A model generated the notes under the pieces. That model saw only the letters and a list, made by a program, of their open reading frames with translations, was not told the origin of the DNA and made no database searches. A stretch of 64,000 nt of DNA from Utricularia gibba (lineage: Eukaryota; Streptophyta; Magnoliopsida; Lamiales; Lentibulariaceae): NCBI GenBank assembly GCA_002189035.1, contig NEEC01000004.1, positions 1,984,001 to 2,048,000 on the forward strand. The letters run 5' to 3'. Shown here in pieces: positions 1-10,960 of this stretch. Position 1 is the first letter of the stretch. Every line of letters begins with the position of its first letter. The position numbers were made by a program, and so were the translations under genes.

Positions 1-1337
1 GTAACATCGATAATTCAATAAAACATTTTTATGAAGTAGACATTGATATTCGAGATAACGTGGTGTAAACTACACTATTAATTTTTTAATGTATTATTAA
101 GAGGCATTTGTAGTTTTTAACAGTAAGTATTTGATGAAAAAATGACACACCCAATATACAGACATCATTTATACATAAATGGAGTCTATATATTTAAAAA
201 CAAATGTATATATTGAAATATTGATGAAAGATCAAGTGAAGTCATTGTGAATTGAACAAAAAAATCAATTTTCTAGTTGGGCCCATTTTTTCTTATTTCA
301 AGCCATCAAGTATGACTCATGTTTAAGATAAACAATCAAATGATTTGATTGCTTTTTATTTGTCAACAATCCTATAGTTGTTATGCCAGTATTCAGTTAC
401 ATAATAGAATAGAAAAACTGGTCCAAGACAAACAAAAGTTTGGTATCTATCTTTTCCATTAAAACTAATTTACATTCATAAGATATAAGAAGGTTGAATT
501 CTAAGATTAGGAAATGTGAGTTAAGTTTGTGAGTATGCCTTGTAGTTGTAGTTGGATTTCCCCAAAATCCGTTCATTTTTGAGTGATTTTTTGCTCATGG
601 TTTTTTCTCTTCATAGTTTCCATGTAAATTTAGTATTGTCTTTATTTTGCATCAACACCACACAAACACAAACTTATTTTGAATTAAACACAATTCATGT
701 TAAGCTACTTCTTGATCTTTCTTTTTTGAGATTTTTTAGCTATATGCTTAAATGTAACAGTATAATATATACATGTTAGTGGCATACCCGTTGGGAGAGG
801 AACACCATATGGAATAGAGGAGATAAATACTAGGACCAGTTTTCCTTCCCCTTAAAAACCAGGATATGAATCTCCGATGGAATAGAGGAGATAGAGCCCC
901 TTGCCACTTTGCTAGGGTATTGACATGATTTGGATCGTCAAACGTACTCTTCAACATATTTCACCATTGTAGACTAACGATGGCCATATCACTTAATGTT
1001 GAAATTTCATTAATACATAAAGTCTTCACACTTAAACGCAATAGCCAATACTAGCCACTTGCACAATATTTCAAAAAAATAAGCCATGTGTGATGTGTTG
1101 CACCAAGTTCAAATCTAATTCTATAAAAAAAAAACAAAGTGGAGCAAAAGACCTTGAACTTGATCAAATAAAATTAACCTAGACACTGAAAATAAAATTA
1201 ATAATATTAGTATACCTGGTACCTAGATTGTCGTTTTGTCTGAGAGTAATATTAAGTCAATGGGCCTTGACAAGGCCCAACTTCTCAAGGATGTGTATTA
1301 TCTCCCATTTAAGGCAGTAAAGGTCCGGTGCTGAGCG
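1..1337. other. AT-rich intergenic DNA and upstream region of the DEG5-like gene
   Basis: I recognise no protein-coding homology here; the short open frames have no family motifs. A 15-base stretch reading ggaatagaggagata occurs twice (about 811 and 878), which looks like a small local duplication. Close to the following gene, tgggcc and ggccca elements lie around 1260-1280 as an inverted pair. Such GGCCCA/TGGGCC site-II-like elements are common in promoters of plant housekeeping and organelle-protein genes, so this is a plausible proximal promoter. Confidence 0.4.
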
Positions 1338-2932
1338 ATGGCGGGACTTCAGCTAAGCTTTCCGTGCAGGGCATTGTCTGCAAAACAACCTTGTAAAACT
1401 CAGCATTCTCCATATTCCCGTGCGTGCTTGAGCAGCTTCACCAGAAGAGCATCTCTTGTTTTTACATATTCTTGGCTCACGACATCTTTCTCGGGTTTCC
1501 ATCCATATCGGAATCTTTCATCGTTTGCTCAAGAGATAATAGATTCGGAAGAAAACAGGGGTGTTGAAATATTTGAGGTCCTCTTCTTAACTCCTTCGAA
1601 TGTCTCCATGTCCTTTATTTTTCTTCTATTGATTACCCGATTCACCAACGCCTTATTGGACTTTAGGAGAATTCATCCTCTGTTGTTTTTGTTGAAGACA
1701 TTGGGTTATCGAAATTACCCCAGAAAGGGGTTAGTATTATTGAAGAAGATGACGGTTTCAAAGTTGAGGGAACTGGTTCTGGTTTTGTCTGGGATGGATT
1801 TGGCCACATTGTGAGCTTTGTTTCTCAATGTCTTTTGATTTTTTATGTTTCCAGCCAATGTTAATTTTCAATCTCTGAAGCCCAACATCATTTTTCTAAC
1901 AGGTTACCAATTACCATGTAGTTTCCAAGCTGCTGACTGATACAACTGGCTTACGACGCTGCAAGGTCAGGCCCATTCATCGGTTGCTTCTTCATGTACC
2001 GAACTCAACTTGTTGAGTTTGGTTTCAGGTGACCCTTGTTGATTCCGGAGGCAACAAGATTACATCTGAAGCCAAAATAATCGGCTTTGATCCTGAATGC
2101 GACATTGCTGTTCTAAAGGTACATTACCAACACAATAAGGGGCATGTTCTATGTATTCTTGATCCGTATCCTTGTGGTCACAATTTGTGTGATGCAGTGC
2201 AAATGAACTTCACCTAAGATCACTTCTACTCTCATGTTAACAGGTTGACACAACAGGGTATGAGTTGAAGCCAGCAATCATCGGCTCATCTGGTGAGCTG
2301 CGAGTGGGGCAAAGCTGTTTTGCCATTGGAAATCCGTATGGATACGAGAACACCCTGACTTCAGGGGTAACTCTTATTACTCCCATTCCTTAAGTTGTGG
2401 ACAAACCAATTGCCAAATGTCTGTTCCCCGCTCGCTTGTAGAATCTCAAGTCTTCAATGTGAAATGCTGCAATGAACTGATCATCCGAAATGATTGACAT
2501 TGCTCGCATGGGGTTTAGGTTATCAGTGGACTGGGCAGAGAGATACCATCCCGAATGGTGGCGCGATTCGAGGAGCAATTCAGACTGATGCTGCTATCAA
2601 TGCTGGTAATTTCTGTTGAAACTTGCAGTTCAGGGATTCCTTGCCAATGAGGAGACGCATGGATTCATTCCATCGTTGCAGGTAACTCCGGCGGACCACT
2701 GCTCGACTCCTCCGGCCATGTCATCGGAGTCAATACCGCAACGTTCACGCGTAAAGGTGTGCCATGCTTGACATGAAACGCTTGGTTTCTGCAGAAATGA
2801 AATGGTTGGCATTTGTCATTGCATCCAGGTACGGGGATGTCCTCAGGGGTGAACTTCGCGATACCCATAGACACGGTGTTCCGGGTAGTACCTCGCTTGA
2901 TTGTGTACGGAACTCCGTCCGCAAAGAGATAA
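1338..2932 (+). CDS. DEG5: DEG5-like thylakoid serine protease, eight exons, with a -1 frameshift in exon 6
   Basis: Exons 1338-1577, 1667-1810, 1903-1965, 2029-2118, 2244-2366, 2519-2605, 2682-2756 and 2829-2932 join with GT-AG borders into a Deg/HtrA trypsin-like protease. Key motifs are EGTGSGFVWD, VTNYHV (catalytic His about residue 133), ECDIAVLK (Asp about 174) and GNSGGPLLDS (Ser about 252). The C-terminus ends in VYGTPSAKR with no PDZ domain, as in DEG5, which works with DEG8 in the thylakoid lumen on photosystem II turnover; the restored length (about 308 aa) fits that family. The N-terminus is Ser/Arg-rich, as in a plastid transit peptide. Exon 6 is 87 nt where the phases of its neighbours require 88: a base is missing in the ccc run near 2550. 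The frame then reads through exon 7 and stops early in exon 8, losing the catalytic Ser. This is either an assembly error or a recent pseudogene. Confidence 0.85.
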
Positions 2933-4574
2933 ATGAAGGAATCATCAATCAGGTGCACTCCCATGAGGGAGGAAAGAGCCTGCAACTCTTATCATCTGAA
3001 CCACTGAACCGAACTGAACTGACTCGGCCTTTGTTTGATCAACAGAATCATGTTGCTGAACTGAGCAGCCCATTCGACAGGATGATGGCGATGACCTCGC
3101 CGGTCAGCAGTTCAATTTAGATGTTTCTAGAATGCAATGCATTGAAAAATTCCGATTCTCAAAGAATAACAAAATGTTCAATTTTCGAAGACAAAAAGAT
3201 AGAGCATTGATGAGTACGAAATTCGATATTGAAATATCCGACTCGGTATTTAATAGATCTAGAATACTTGATTGTTTACCAAAACGGTTTAATTGTTTTT
3301 CAAAAGAATTATTATTAATCCCATTATTTGAAAACCATGTACAATATTATATTATGTCAAAATTAATTTTCATTATCAAACTCTAATGTATTCCTTAATT
3401 TCATCTATAGATTTTGAATGGGATTCTAGTTGATATGAGTGTGGAATGGCTTACATTCCATGTTATGACATTAGGGAATTTAATTCTTCAATGTTCAATG
3501 ACAACAATTTTGGCTATTAGGCCACATCGTTCAACTGATGGAAGATGAGAACAGAGATTTTGAGTAGACATTCTTGAGTTTCATGATAGCATGCAAATTG
3601 AGGAGCTTTTGGAGTGAATAATTATTATTATTGAGAGTGTCTTCAAGTTTAAATAGAGGATTTCGTTCATGCTCAAAGTGGAACTCACTACAAACTAACG
3701 AAGCTGAGAAACGACAAGCTGATCAGAAGAGATACTCATGTTGAGTTCTGCACAAGGAAATGGGTTGAGGTGAGGTGATTCTGTCTAAGAAACGATATCA
3801 AACACATGTACATCGCAAGCTAATGGAAAAGAAAATTGCTCCGAGGGAGTTCCTGGATCGCATATACGCCAATTATTGGCTACCCTGTACCATATTCATT
3901 TTTAAAGCATTTCCAATGTCAAGCATGTGATTTCTGGACAAAACTGACGTAGGCCCATCTAATGAAAGCTCAACTGGGAATAACTAAGTAGTTTTCTTAC
4001 CAAGGTTGTTCTGTTTCTCACATTTGCAGGAAATGGAATGGTGCTTTAACTACAGTGCAATTCCATGCAAAGCTAACAGACACAACTAGCGCTTGCTTAA
4101 GTCATCGCTTCGAGTGGAAAACCAAACGACCATATGGAATAATAACACAGCACAGTAGAGGAAGAAGCAGAAGGAATTGTTGGATGATGTGGCGCACGAG
4201 GAGGAGAGCACGTAACACTTTTCGACACCACACAGGATACGGGTGTCGTTGTCGGTCCATTTTTTACATTCATCGAGGTGCAGTCATTGGCATCAATGCC
4301 ATGTGCCCCATTGGGTGGGTGCCATGCACGTGGACAACTAAATACCATACGAGTCACGTTCACAGCTACCCTCATCTCTCCGAAAATAAATGAAGCACGT
4401 GTTTGAAATAATTAATCCCGATAAACTCGAGAGTTAGGTTATATTTTCAATAACCCTTTGTTAACGAGACCTCGAGTCTGCAAACAAGTTACGGGGTGAC
4501 TTTTAGTTTTTTGGATCTTTGTGTTTCAATGATGCATTGGCGTCATTGAATTTTGCGTTCTTTCAGACAGAAAT
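2933..4574. other. Intergenic region with no recognised gene
   Basis: This begins with the probable 3' UTR of the DEG5-like gene. Open frames at 3132-3386 and 4055-4393 have no family motifs and skewed composition. No LTR ends or terminal repeats were found. Confidence 0.4.
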
Positions 4575-5507
4575 CAGGGATGGGCGGTAGCTGTCTCAAC
4601 GCAACTCCTTCTGGGGATTGTAAAATGTGAACACCAACCAGTCAGCTTGGGTCCGAGGATCTTACACTTAAGTTAAGAGGAGGGATAAAAATTAAAATTA
4701 TATAAAATAAATTATTTACACTTTATAAATTTGCTTTAGGTTGCTTCTTATTTTTAAAGTTTTCAATAACATTTTCATAACCTTATTTTTATGTAATTCC
4801 ACTTTCGATATAAATCAATAAACTATTTGTTGTAATATTGTTTTCTATATTTTACTACATAATTTTGTCTTGATAATTTTCATAGCTGAAAATGCATGTT
4901 CAACGCTAGATGTAGAAACTGGAAGAGGTATATGCAAGTACAAAAATTTATCAATCAGATAATAAGTCATATTTCTAGCACTTTATGTGATACATTGATG
5001 CAATTCAATAAATGTATGTGATCACGAGGAATGTCTACGATAAAATGTTTTAATTGAGGTTCTAATTGAAAAATCTCTTAACTAGTGAAATCTTCTGAAT
5101 TATATTTATATACCACTAGGTATATTTCTAATTGGATAAAATGATTAAAACAATTCTTGAAAATCAATGTAATCATAAGGCTTAATAGATTCATAACATT
5201 TTCATTGAATCTAAGAATTAATTCATACTAAAATATATCAATCAATAATATCTTTTATTTGTAAAATGATGTTGTCAATAACATGCATCTGCTTTATGCA
5301 AAATATATATGTATTTATTTTTGGAACATCGATTGTAGGCATACTTATTTTTTTATCAGCCCATCCTTATTAATTTAACATTAAGAAGGGACTGAAATTT
5401 AAACATTATAATTTTAAATCTTATAGACGTACAACTTATTATTATTATTTTTTTGTTATATAGGGGCTACTTTACATGCTATTTACACTTAACCGCCCCC
5501 GCCCCTG
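4575..5507 (-). mobile_element. Internally deleted hAT-superfamily element with decayed transposase C-terminus
   Basis: Read on the minus strand, about 5100-4700 encodes a broken hAT C-terminal region. LEPQLKHFIVDIPRDH is followed by LPVSTSSVEHAFSAMKIIKT and, after a stop, a LLIYIES-like segment. These match the hAT dimerisation domain of plant TTF-type/ZMYM1-like hAT proteins, which normally read LPVATATVERAFSAMK. Several stops and frame changes show that it is dead. The 5' end of the element is probably the minus-strand sequence starting CAGGGGCGGGGGCGG at 5507, typical of this hAT group. The other end may be the degenerate CAGGGATGGGCGG at 4575. I could not find a matching 8-bp target duplication, so the borders are tentative; the transposase homology is clear. 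Confidence 0.7.
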
Positions 5508-7431
5508 GTCCCTAACACATGGCTCCCATTGATGGGTCGGACTGACACCAAACTCTACCCCTCGCTCATGGGTTGACTGGTAACTCTTCTCTCCAATAAT
5601 TACTTAAGATGTAGCTGAGTTGAATTATATGTTTGAATATGAGTGTTTGGTTAAGTGATAGGATCAAAGAAGAAGAAAAAGCAATTCTTAGATTAAATGG
5701 TAAACAGTGCACCTGCGTTAGAGTTACGAGTCACATGGTCACTCATTTAACTGGTAGCCACTCTTGAAGACATGCTCAATGAAATAAAATGCCTTTTAAC
5801 GAGGACGGATGCACCAACGGTTGAAAATTGAGTATTTATGAAGAGGTGGGTATTTCGCATTGCTAATTGAAACTTACTTCAAATAGTTTATATGAAATGT
5901 TATCCTATTAATCTTGATGAATTTAAAAATGACTTGAACTTCACGTGCACACAAAATCTAATTTATTAGATGAGCTGTTAGGTTTTCAACACCAACATGA
6001 TTGATAAGCAAGATAAAGAACCATTTTACATGAGTGGGATAAGAAAATTCCCCCCTCCTCCCTCCCTCCTCTGATATATGTGCTATATTTGATATCCAAT
6101 CTTCCATCAATATTTAAGAAAATGATATAGCATCTTCACCCACAAACAAGCGAATTGAACACTCACAACCAGATCGAGAAATAACCTCACTCCGAGGAGA
6201 ACCCTCTAAAAAACCTAACTTGTATACTCACATTTATTTTCAATTGTAGTAGATTGCACGAGTACACTCATCATTAAAAGTTTTTCTCTAGATGCTTAGG
6301 CATCTCCATGTTCTCACAAATCACAAATGAGTTCCTCCATATTCTTCTTCTACATGTCTTCAATTAATCTTTTTTCAGACAAGACAATCATTTTTTCATC
6401 TTTGATCTAGTAATCTTAACATTAAATGGAGAAAATACGAGTAAAAACTTGTTGAAAACAAAATATTCTATCATATTAAAAGGATACTCATTAGCAAAAA
6501 TCATATGAGAATCAATTTCTTTTAATTTCGTATAATCATAATCAAAAGCTAAATAATTTTAAGTATAGAAAAAAAACACTAGTTGTAGTAAATTTTTATT
6601 TTGAATCATTCTCTTATGTTTTAAAACACAATTCACACCAAATTTATGGTTTCGTTTATTGGCAACTTAAATTGTTGTTGCAAAATTTGCATTTGTAATC
6701 TTTGAAGCATTTTTGCTGATAATTTCTTTATTCTTTCCCATACTTTAAATGTCTTTTTTATTTTTCATTTTTCAAAATATTTTTCTCCTTCCTCAGTTGA
6801 AGAAGTTTGTGAATTCACATCAATGCTAACAAATGTAAGTAAATAAATAAGAAACAACATCATTGCAATTTACATGAATTATAATAGTTTTATTCAACCA
6901 TAGGATTGGAGTATAATCTTAATATTTCAATGATGAAATCCACCATGATGGTGTACTATGAATAAAGTTTGAAGCTATTTGTGAAATACAAAAACTTTTG
7001 CAGCATGGTCTGGAGAATAAGTAAAGTGTTGTTCATAACCAAAACAAAAAAACAAGGATTTCCTTTGAAAATTGAGGGCTGGTAGATTATACCTGATAGT
7101 TTTAAAGAGGGATCAGTAATCTAAATTTTTTTTAGATATTTTGATTATATTATTATTAATTAAATATATAATTGATTTTATTCGATTGTTCATTCATTAA
7201 ATTAATTAAACATAGATTTAATTCGTACCCATTTATCTTATTATTTAAATAAAAATAAATAATTTTAATCAAAACTGACTACAATTCATGTTGGTCCTTA
7301 CCATCACAACTTTTCAGTTTGTGACTGTTAATAACTGGAACTCGTACGGGTGGCTACCAAATACACTGCATGTGACAACATTCAACTTGGGCTGGTTTTA
7401 ATGGCTTATTGATGGACGATAGAAAACAAAG
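5508..7431. other. Intergenic region, AT-rich, probably old transposon debris
   Basis: I see no intact coding region and no recognisable domain on either strand. The sequence is strongly AT-rich, with many stops in all frames. Confidence 0.35.
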
Positions 7432-7478
7432 CTGGGGGCGGACCCCTACATGGGGTCAGGCTCCCGCCCCTTGATTCT
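7432..7478. repeat. GC-rich hAT-terminus-like sequence just upstream of the decarboxylase-family gene
   Basis: The stretch gctgggggcggacccctaca to ctcccgccccttg is a GC-rich island with short inverted pairs (ggggcggg/cccgcccc, acccc/ggggt). Read on the minus strand it starts CAAGGGGCGGGAGCC, close to the CAGGGGCGGAGCC terminus of the hAT group seen at 4575-5507. It ends about 80 bp before the gene start and 33 bp before the TATA box. I infer a hAT end or relic in the proximal promoter; no partner terminus or target duplication was found. Confidence 0.4.
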
Positions 7479-7511
7479 AAGCACACAAAAATAGTGAAGC
7501 TCAAAGTTCCT

Positions 7512-7518
7512 TATAAAG
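7512..7518 (+). promoter_or_regulatory. Candidate TATA box of the decarboxylase-family gene
   Basis: TATAAAG lies 42-48 bp upstream of the ATG at 7560, so transcription would start roughly at 7542-7550. It lies downstream of the ATG at 7494, which argues that the longer open frame is not the translated one. Confidence 0.55.
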
Positions 7519-7559
7519 ACAATGCATACCTCATTAGAACTCCGCGCATCGGACACGAG

Positions 7560-9116
7560 ATGGGGAGCACGCCAACTCTGGAGTCCGAGAATGGATTCGC
7601 TGGGAGTCTGAACCCGCTGGATCCGGAGGAGTTTCGTCGACAAGGCCATCTCGTCATTGATTTTCTGGCTGATTACTACAAGAATGTCGAAAAATATCCT
7701 GTTAGGAGCCAAGTCAAGCCCGGCTATCTAAAGCAACGGCTGCCGGAGACGGCGCCCTATTCACCGGAACCGATAGAGGAGATTCTGACAGATGTGAAAA
7801 AAGATATTTTACCGGGGATCACACACTGGCAGAGCCCAAATTACTTCGCTTACTTCCCTTCTAGTGGGAGCATTGCGGGGTTTCTGGGGGAAGTGTTGAG
7901 TTCTGGTTTTAATGTTGTCGGATTCAACTGGATGTCGTCGCCTGCGGCGACGGAGCTAGAGAGCATTGTCATGGATTGGCTTGGAAAAATGTTGAAGTTG
8001 CCGGAATGCTTTCTATTTTCTGGAGGGGGAGGCGGAGTTCTCCAGGGGACCACCTGTGAGGCACTTTTGTGCACGGTGGTCGCCGCCAGGGACCAGGCGT
8101 TGAAGAGGCTTGGGAGAGACTGTATCAACAAATTAGTGGTGTACGGTTCCGATCAGACTCACTCCGCATTGAACAAGGCGGCGAAGATCGCGGGGATCGA
8201 CCCTGGAAATTCTAGGGCCATTGTCACTACCAGGGAAACAGCATTCGAGTTGACTGCTGAAGCACTACGGGCTGCGATTACTGCAGATATCGAGGCTGGA
8301 CTGGTGCCACTCTTCTTCTGCGCCACCGTGGGAACCACTTCCTCCACCGCCGTCGATCCATTGGCGCCATTGTGCAAAGTTGCCAAGGAGTACGGTGTTT
8401 GGGTCCACGTCGATGCGGCGTACGCCGGGAGCATTTGCATCTGCCCAGAATTCAGGCACTTCATCGACGGCGTAGAATACGCCGATTCCTTCAGCTTCAA
8501 CGCTCATAAATGGTTCTTCACGACGCTTGACTGCTGCTGTCTCTGGATCAGAAACCCGACTTCTCTCGTAAAAGCCCTGTCTACAAACCCTGAATTCCTT
8601 CGAAACAGGGCTTCTGAAAGCCAACAAGTTGTCGATTACAAGGATTGGCAGGCGACTCTCAGTCGCCGGTTCCGATCACTGAAACTGTGGCTCGTCCTCC
8701 GCAGCTACGGCGTCGTTAATCTTCGTCGATTCCTCAGAAACCACGTGAAAATGGCTCAAAACTTCGAGCTACTCCTGGGGATGGACAAACGTTTCCAGGT
8801 CGTGGTGCCCAGAAACTTCTCCATGGTATGCTTCCGGTTTTTTCCATGCAGTGGCGATGTCCCGTTGCAGGAGGAGGATGCCAACAAGTTGAATTCGAAG
8901 CTGTTGGAGTCGATAAATGAGTCCGGTAAGATTTACATGACGCACACGGTGATCGGCGGAGTGTTCGTCATGAGATTCGCCATCGGCGCCAGCTTGACGG
9001 AGAATCGGCATATCGACTTCGCCTGGAATGTTATTCAGGAGCATGCAAACGCTGTGCTGCTACCTAACACCAAGGGTGGCACAAACGGCCATCACCATGA
9101 CGACGTGAAGATGTGA
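7560..9116 (+). CDS. Aromatic amino acid decarboxylase family protein, predicted aromatic aldehyde synthase
   Basis: This intronless 518-aa protein belongs to the plant tyrosine/DOPA decarboxylase-like group II PLP enzymes. Family landmarks in order are [52 protein letters not shown], the phosphate-binding [20 protein letters not shown] (His about 201), HVDAAYAGS (Asp contacting the PLP nitrogen) and FNAHKWFF with PLP-binding Lys317. The catalytic loop reads STNPEFLRN, so position 346 is Phe. It is 29 residues after the PLP Lys, as Tyr332 is 29 after Lys303 in mammalian DDC. Tyr gives decarboxylation; Phe there is the known hallmark of plant phenylacetaldehyde and 4-hydroxyphenylacetaldehyde synthases. 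The start at 7560 (MGSTP) fits family N-termini and lies behind the TATA box; an in-frame ATG at 7494 would add 22 unrelated residues. Substrate (Phe, Tyr or DOPA) cannot be decided from the sequence. Confidence 0.92.
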   Translation: MGSTPTLESENGFAGSLNPLDPEEFRRQGHLVIDFLADYYKNVEKYPVRSQVKPGYLKQRLPETAPYSPEPIEEILTDVKKDILPGITHWQSPNYFAYFPSSGSIAGFLGEVLSSGFNVVGFNWMSSPAATELESIVMDWLGKMLKLPECFLFSGGGGGVLQGTTCEALLCTVVAARDQALKRLGRDCINKLVVYGSDQTHSALNKAAKIAGIDPGNSRAIVTTRETAFELTAEALRAAITADIEAGLVPLFFCATVGTTSSTAVDPLAPLCKVAKEYGVWVHVDAAYAGSICICPEFRHFIDGVEYADSFSFNAHKWFFTTLDCCCLWIRNPTSLVKALSTNPEFLRNRASESQQVVDYKDWQATLSRRFRSLKLWLVLRSYGVVNLRRFLRNHVKMAQNFELLLGMDKRFQVVVPRNFSMVCFRFFPCSGDVPLQEEDANKLNSKLLESINESGKIYMTHTVIGGVFVMRFAIGASLTENRHIDFAWNVIQEHANAVLLPNTKGGTNGHHHDDVKM

Positions 9117-9359
9117 AGTTGGTGTGGTACCTCCAGTTATTCCATATTTCAACATGCTTGTTATGATTTACAACACAGGTAATAGGTGGATGAAGTGCTT
9201 AGTAGAGGTTGGAATATGAAAATCATCTAATAGATGATTGATTGAGTTCAATGGTACCTCAATACATGCAAAAGTTACATGGGAAGCGACATAGAGTAGT
9301 ATTTAAATCAATTACTCAAAAAAATAAAAAAATTGGATGTTTTTTTTTGTAAATATAGG
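9117..9359. other. 3' flank of the decarboxylase-family gene
   Basis: Probable 3' UTR and short spacer. No distinct polyadenylation site was chosen, and no gene is visible. Confidence 0.35.
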
Positions 9360-10960
9360 ATGCTCAGTCAATATCTTAATTTTTGGTGGTATAAAACATT
9401 ACCTTTTATGAATGACGCAAGAACAAGACATAGATCTACTTTGTGAAATTTAATGTCTTTTGAGTCTTTCAAACTATTTCATTGAATGTTAGAGATAGTG
9501 ATTAGTGCAAAACTATGTATTTTTGGACAAATAATGATGGAAATTTTGTAGTAATTAGTTCAAAAATTATTGCTTGAAACTTGGAATTAGAAAGGTAGCA
9601 ATCAAACTTGGAGCACCATAGCACTTTCTGATTGCAGAACAATTAAACAAAACCTTTTTTGATAAAAATGTGTTGCATATTGAAGGATTTTGGGCTACTA
9701 GTAGATTGTAATTAGAAGTTTTGACAATATCTAACATAAGTTCTAAGAAGTCACATGTATTATGCATACTAGAAGAAAAATGATTAGGCAAACAAGCAAG
9801 TTTTGTCTATCTAAGAATGCTTGGTTGCTTGAGATGGGTTATTACATCCTAATGTCGGAAAGACTCATATGATCTAGATATCTGAAGTTTTAGGAGGATT
9901 AGAGGTTATTTTGTAGTATGTTCAAGGTATCAATAAAATGAATATTAACTTAGAGTCATTAGGAGTTAGAAGTTTCATTGAAAATACACTTATTGACGTT
10001 TTAGCATTGCTTTAACCAACAAGTTCTTAACAATTGGTAGATCTATCTTAAGATGTATCTCCAATAACTACTACTCCAGTGGTAGAACAATTAAAAAGTC
10101 AACTAAAGCTCTTATTCCCAACACAAGATGCAATCATACTAATTTTTATATAGATGACATATACTTATTAATTGACATATGGAGTAGATTGATACTCTAA
10201 AGTAACAATTAGATTTGGAGTTTGGTATGAAGGGCTTAGTTGCAACTAAAAGGAATGTTTTTTTCTTAACTATACTTGTTATAGTCATCAAGTGATGGAG
10301 AGGTATGGTATGAGAGACTGTAAGTCAATGTTAGTGTTAATGAACCCAACTATTAAGTTGTCAATAGATTTTTGTCCCAAAAGAGCTAATGAAAAACAAG
10401 AAATAGAGAACATGCATTTCTCCATCAATGGCATTGGTAATGTATGTTACGATGAGTATAAGGTAAGATATTGTCTATCCCATCAGTTGCATCAATAGAT
10501 ACATGTCAAATCTTGGATGCATGCATTGGAAGGATGCTAAATGACTATTGTGTATTTGAAAGTAACAACAGTGTTTTGTCATGTTTTGTAGACTTAGACT
10601 TAGCTTGGAACATAGACACAAGGAAATCAATGACATGTTTTATCATTATACTTGATGGAGTAAGGGTGACTTGGATATCTACATTACATAAATTTGTGAC
10701 TCTTTCACCAAGGGAGGTAGAGTACATAGCTTTGTCTAAAGTTGGAAAAGAAGTGATGTGACTTGATTGATTTTTAAGAGAACTTGGTCTCAAAGAGCAC
10801 AAGGTGTTTTGTGTGATAACCGAAGTTCTCTAACTTTGAATGAGAATCATATTTATCATTCAAGTACCAAGCATGTATATATTTAGTATCATTGGGTCAA
10901 TGATATGCTGAAACAAAGCATGTTTGTTTTGATGCAACTAGAAAATAATTGACTTAATGA
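9360..10960 (+). mobile_element. Ty1/Copia retrotransposon remnant (integrase to RNase H)
   Basis: Broken plus-strand frames follow the Copia pol order. Integrase-core traces come first (FWTNN-GGNFV near 9520, then NKTFFDKNVLHIEGFWA near 9640-9690). The reverse transcriptase tail follows (FGMKGLVATKRNVFFL, then MERYGMRDCKSMLV at 10292). The RNase H region ends it (FVDLDLAWNIDTRKSMTCF, then LSPREVEYIALSKVGKE, then LREL and STKHV before 10890). Stops and frameshifts occur throughout. No flanking LTR pair was identified. Confidence 0.8.

Noticed and set aside
4055-4393. Plus-strand open frame of 112 codons and its minus-strand counterpart
   Set aside because: Arg/His/Cys-rich composition, no domain, no promoter or splice context.
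7494-7559. Upstream ATG extending the decarboxylase-family protein by 22 residues
   Set aside because: It lies upstream of the TATA box at 7512, and the extra residues do not resemble family N-termini.
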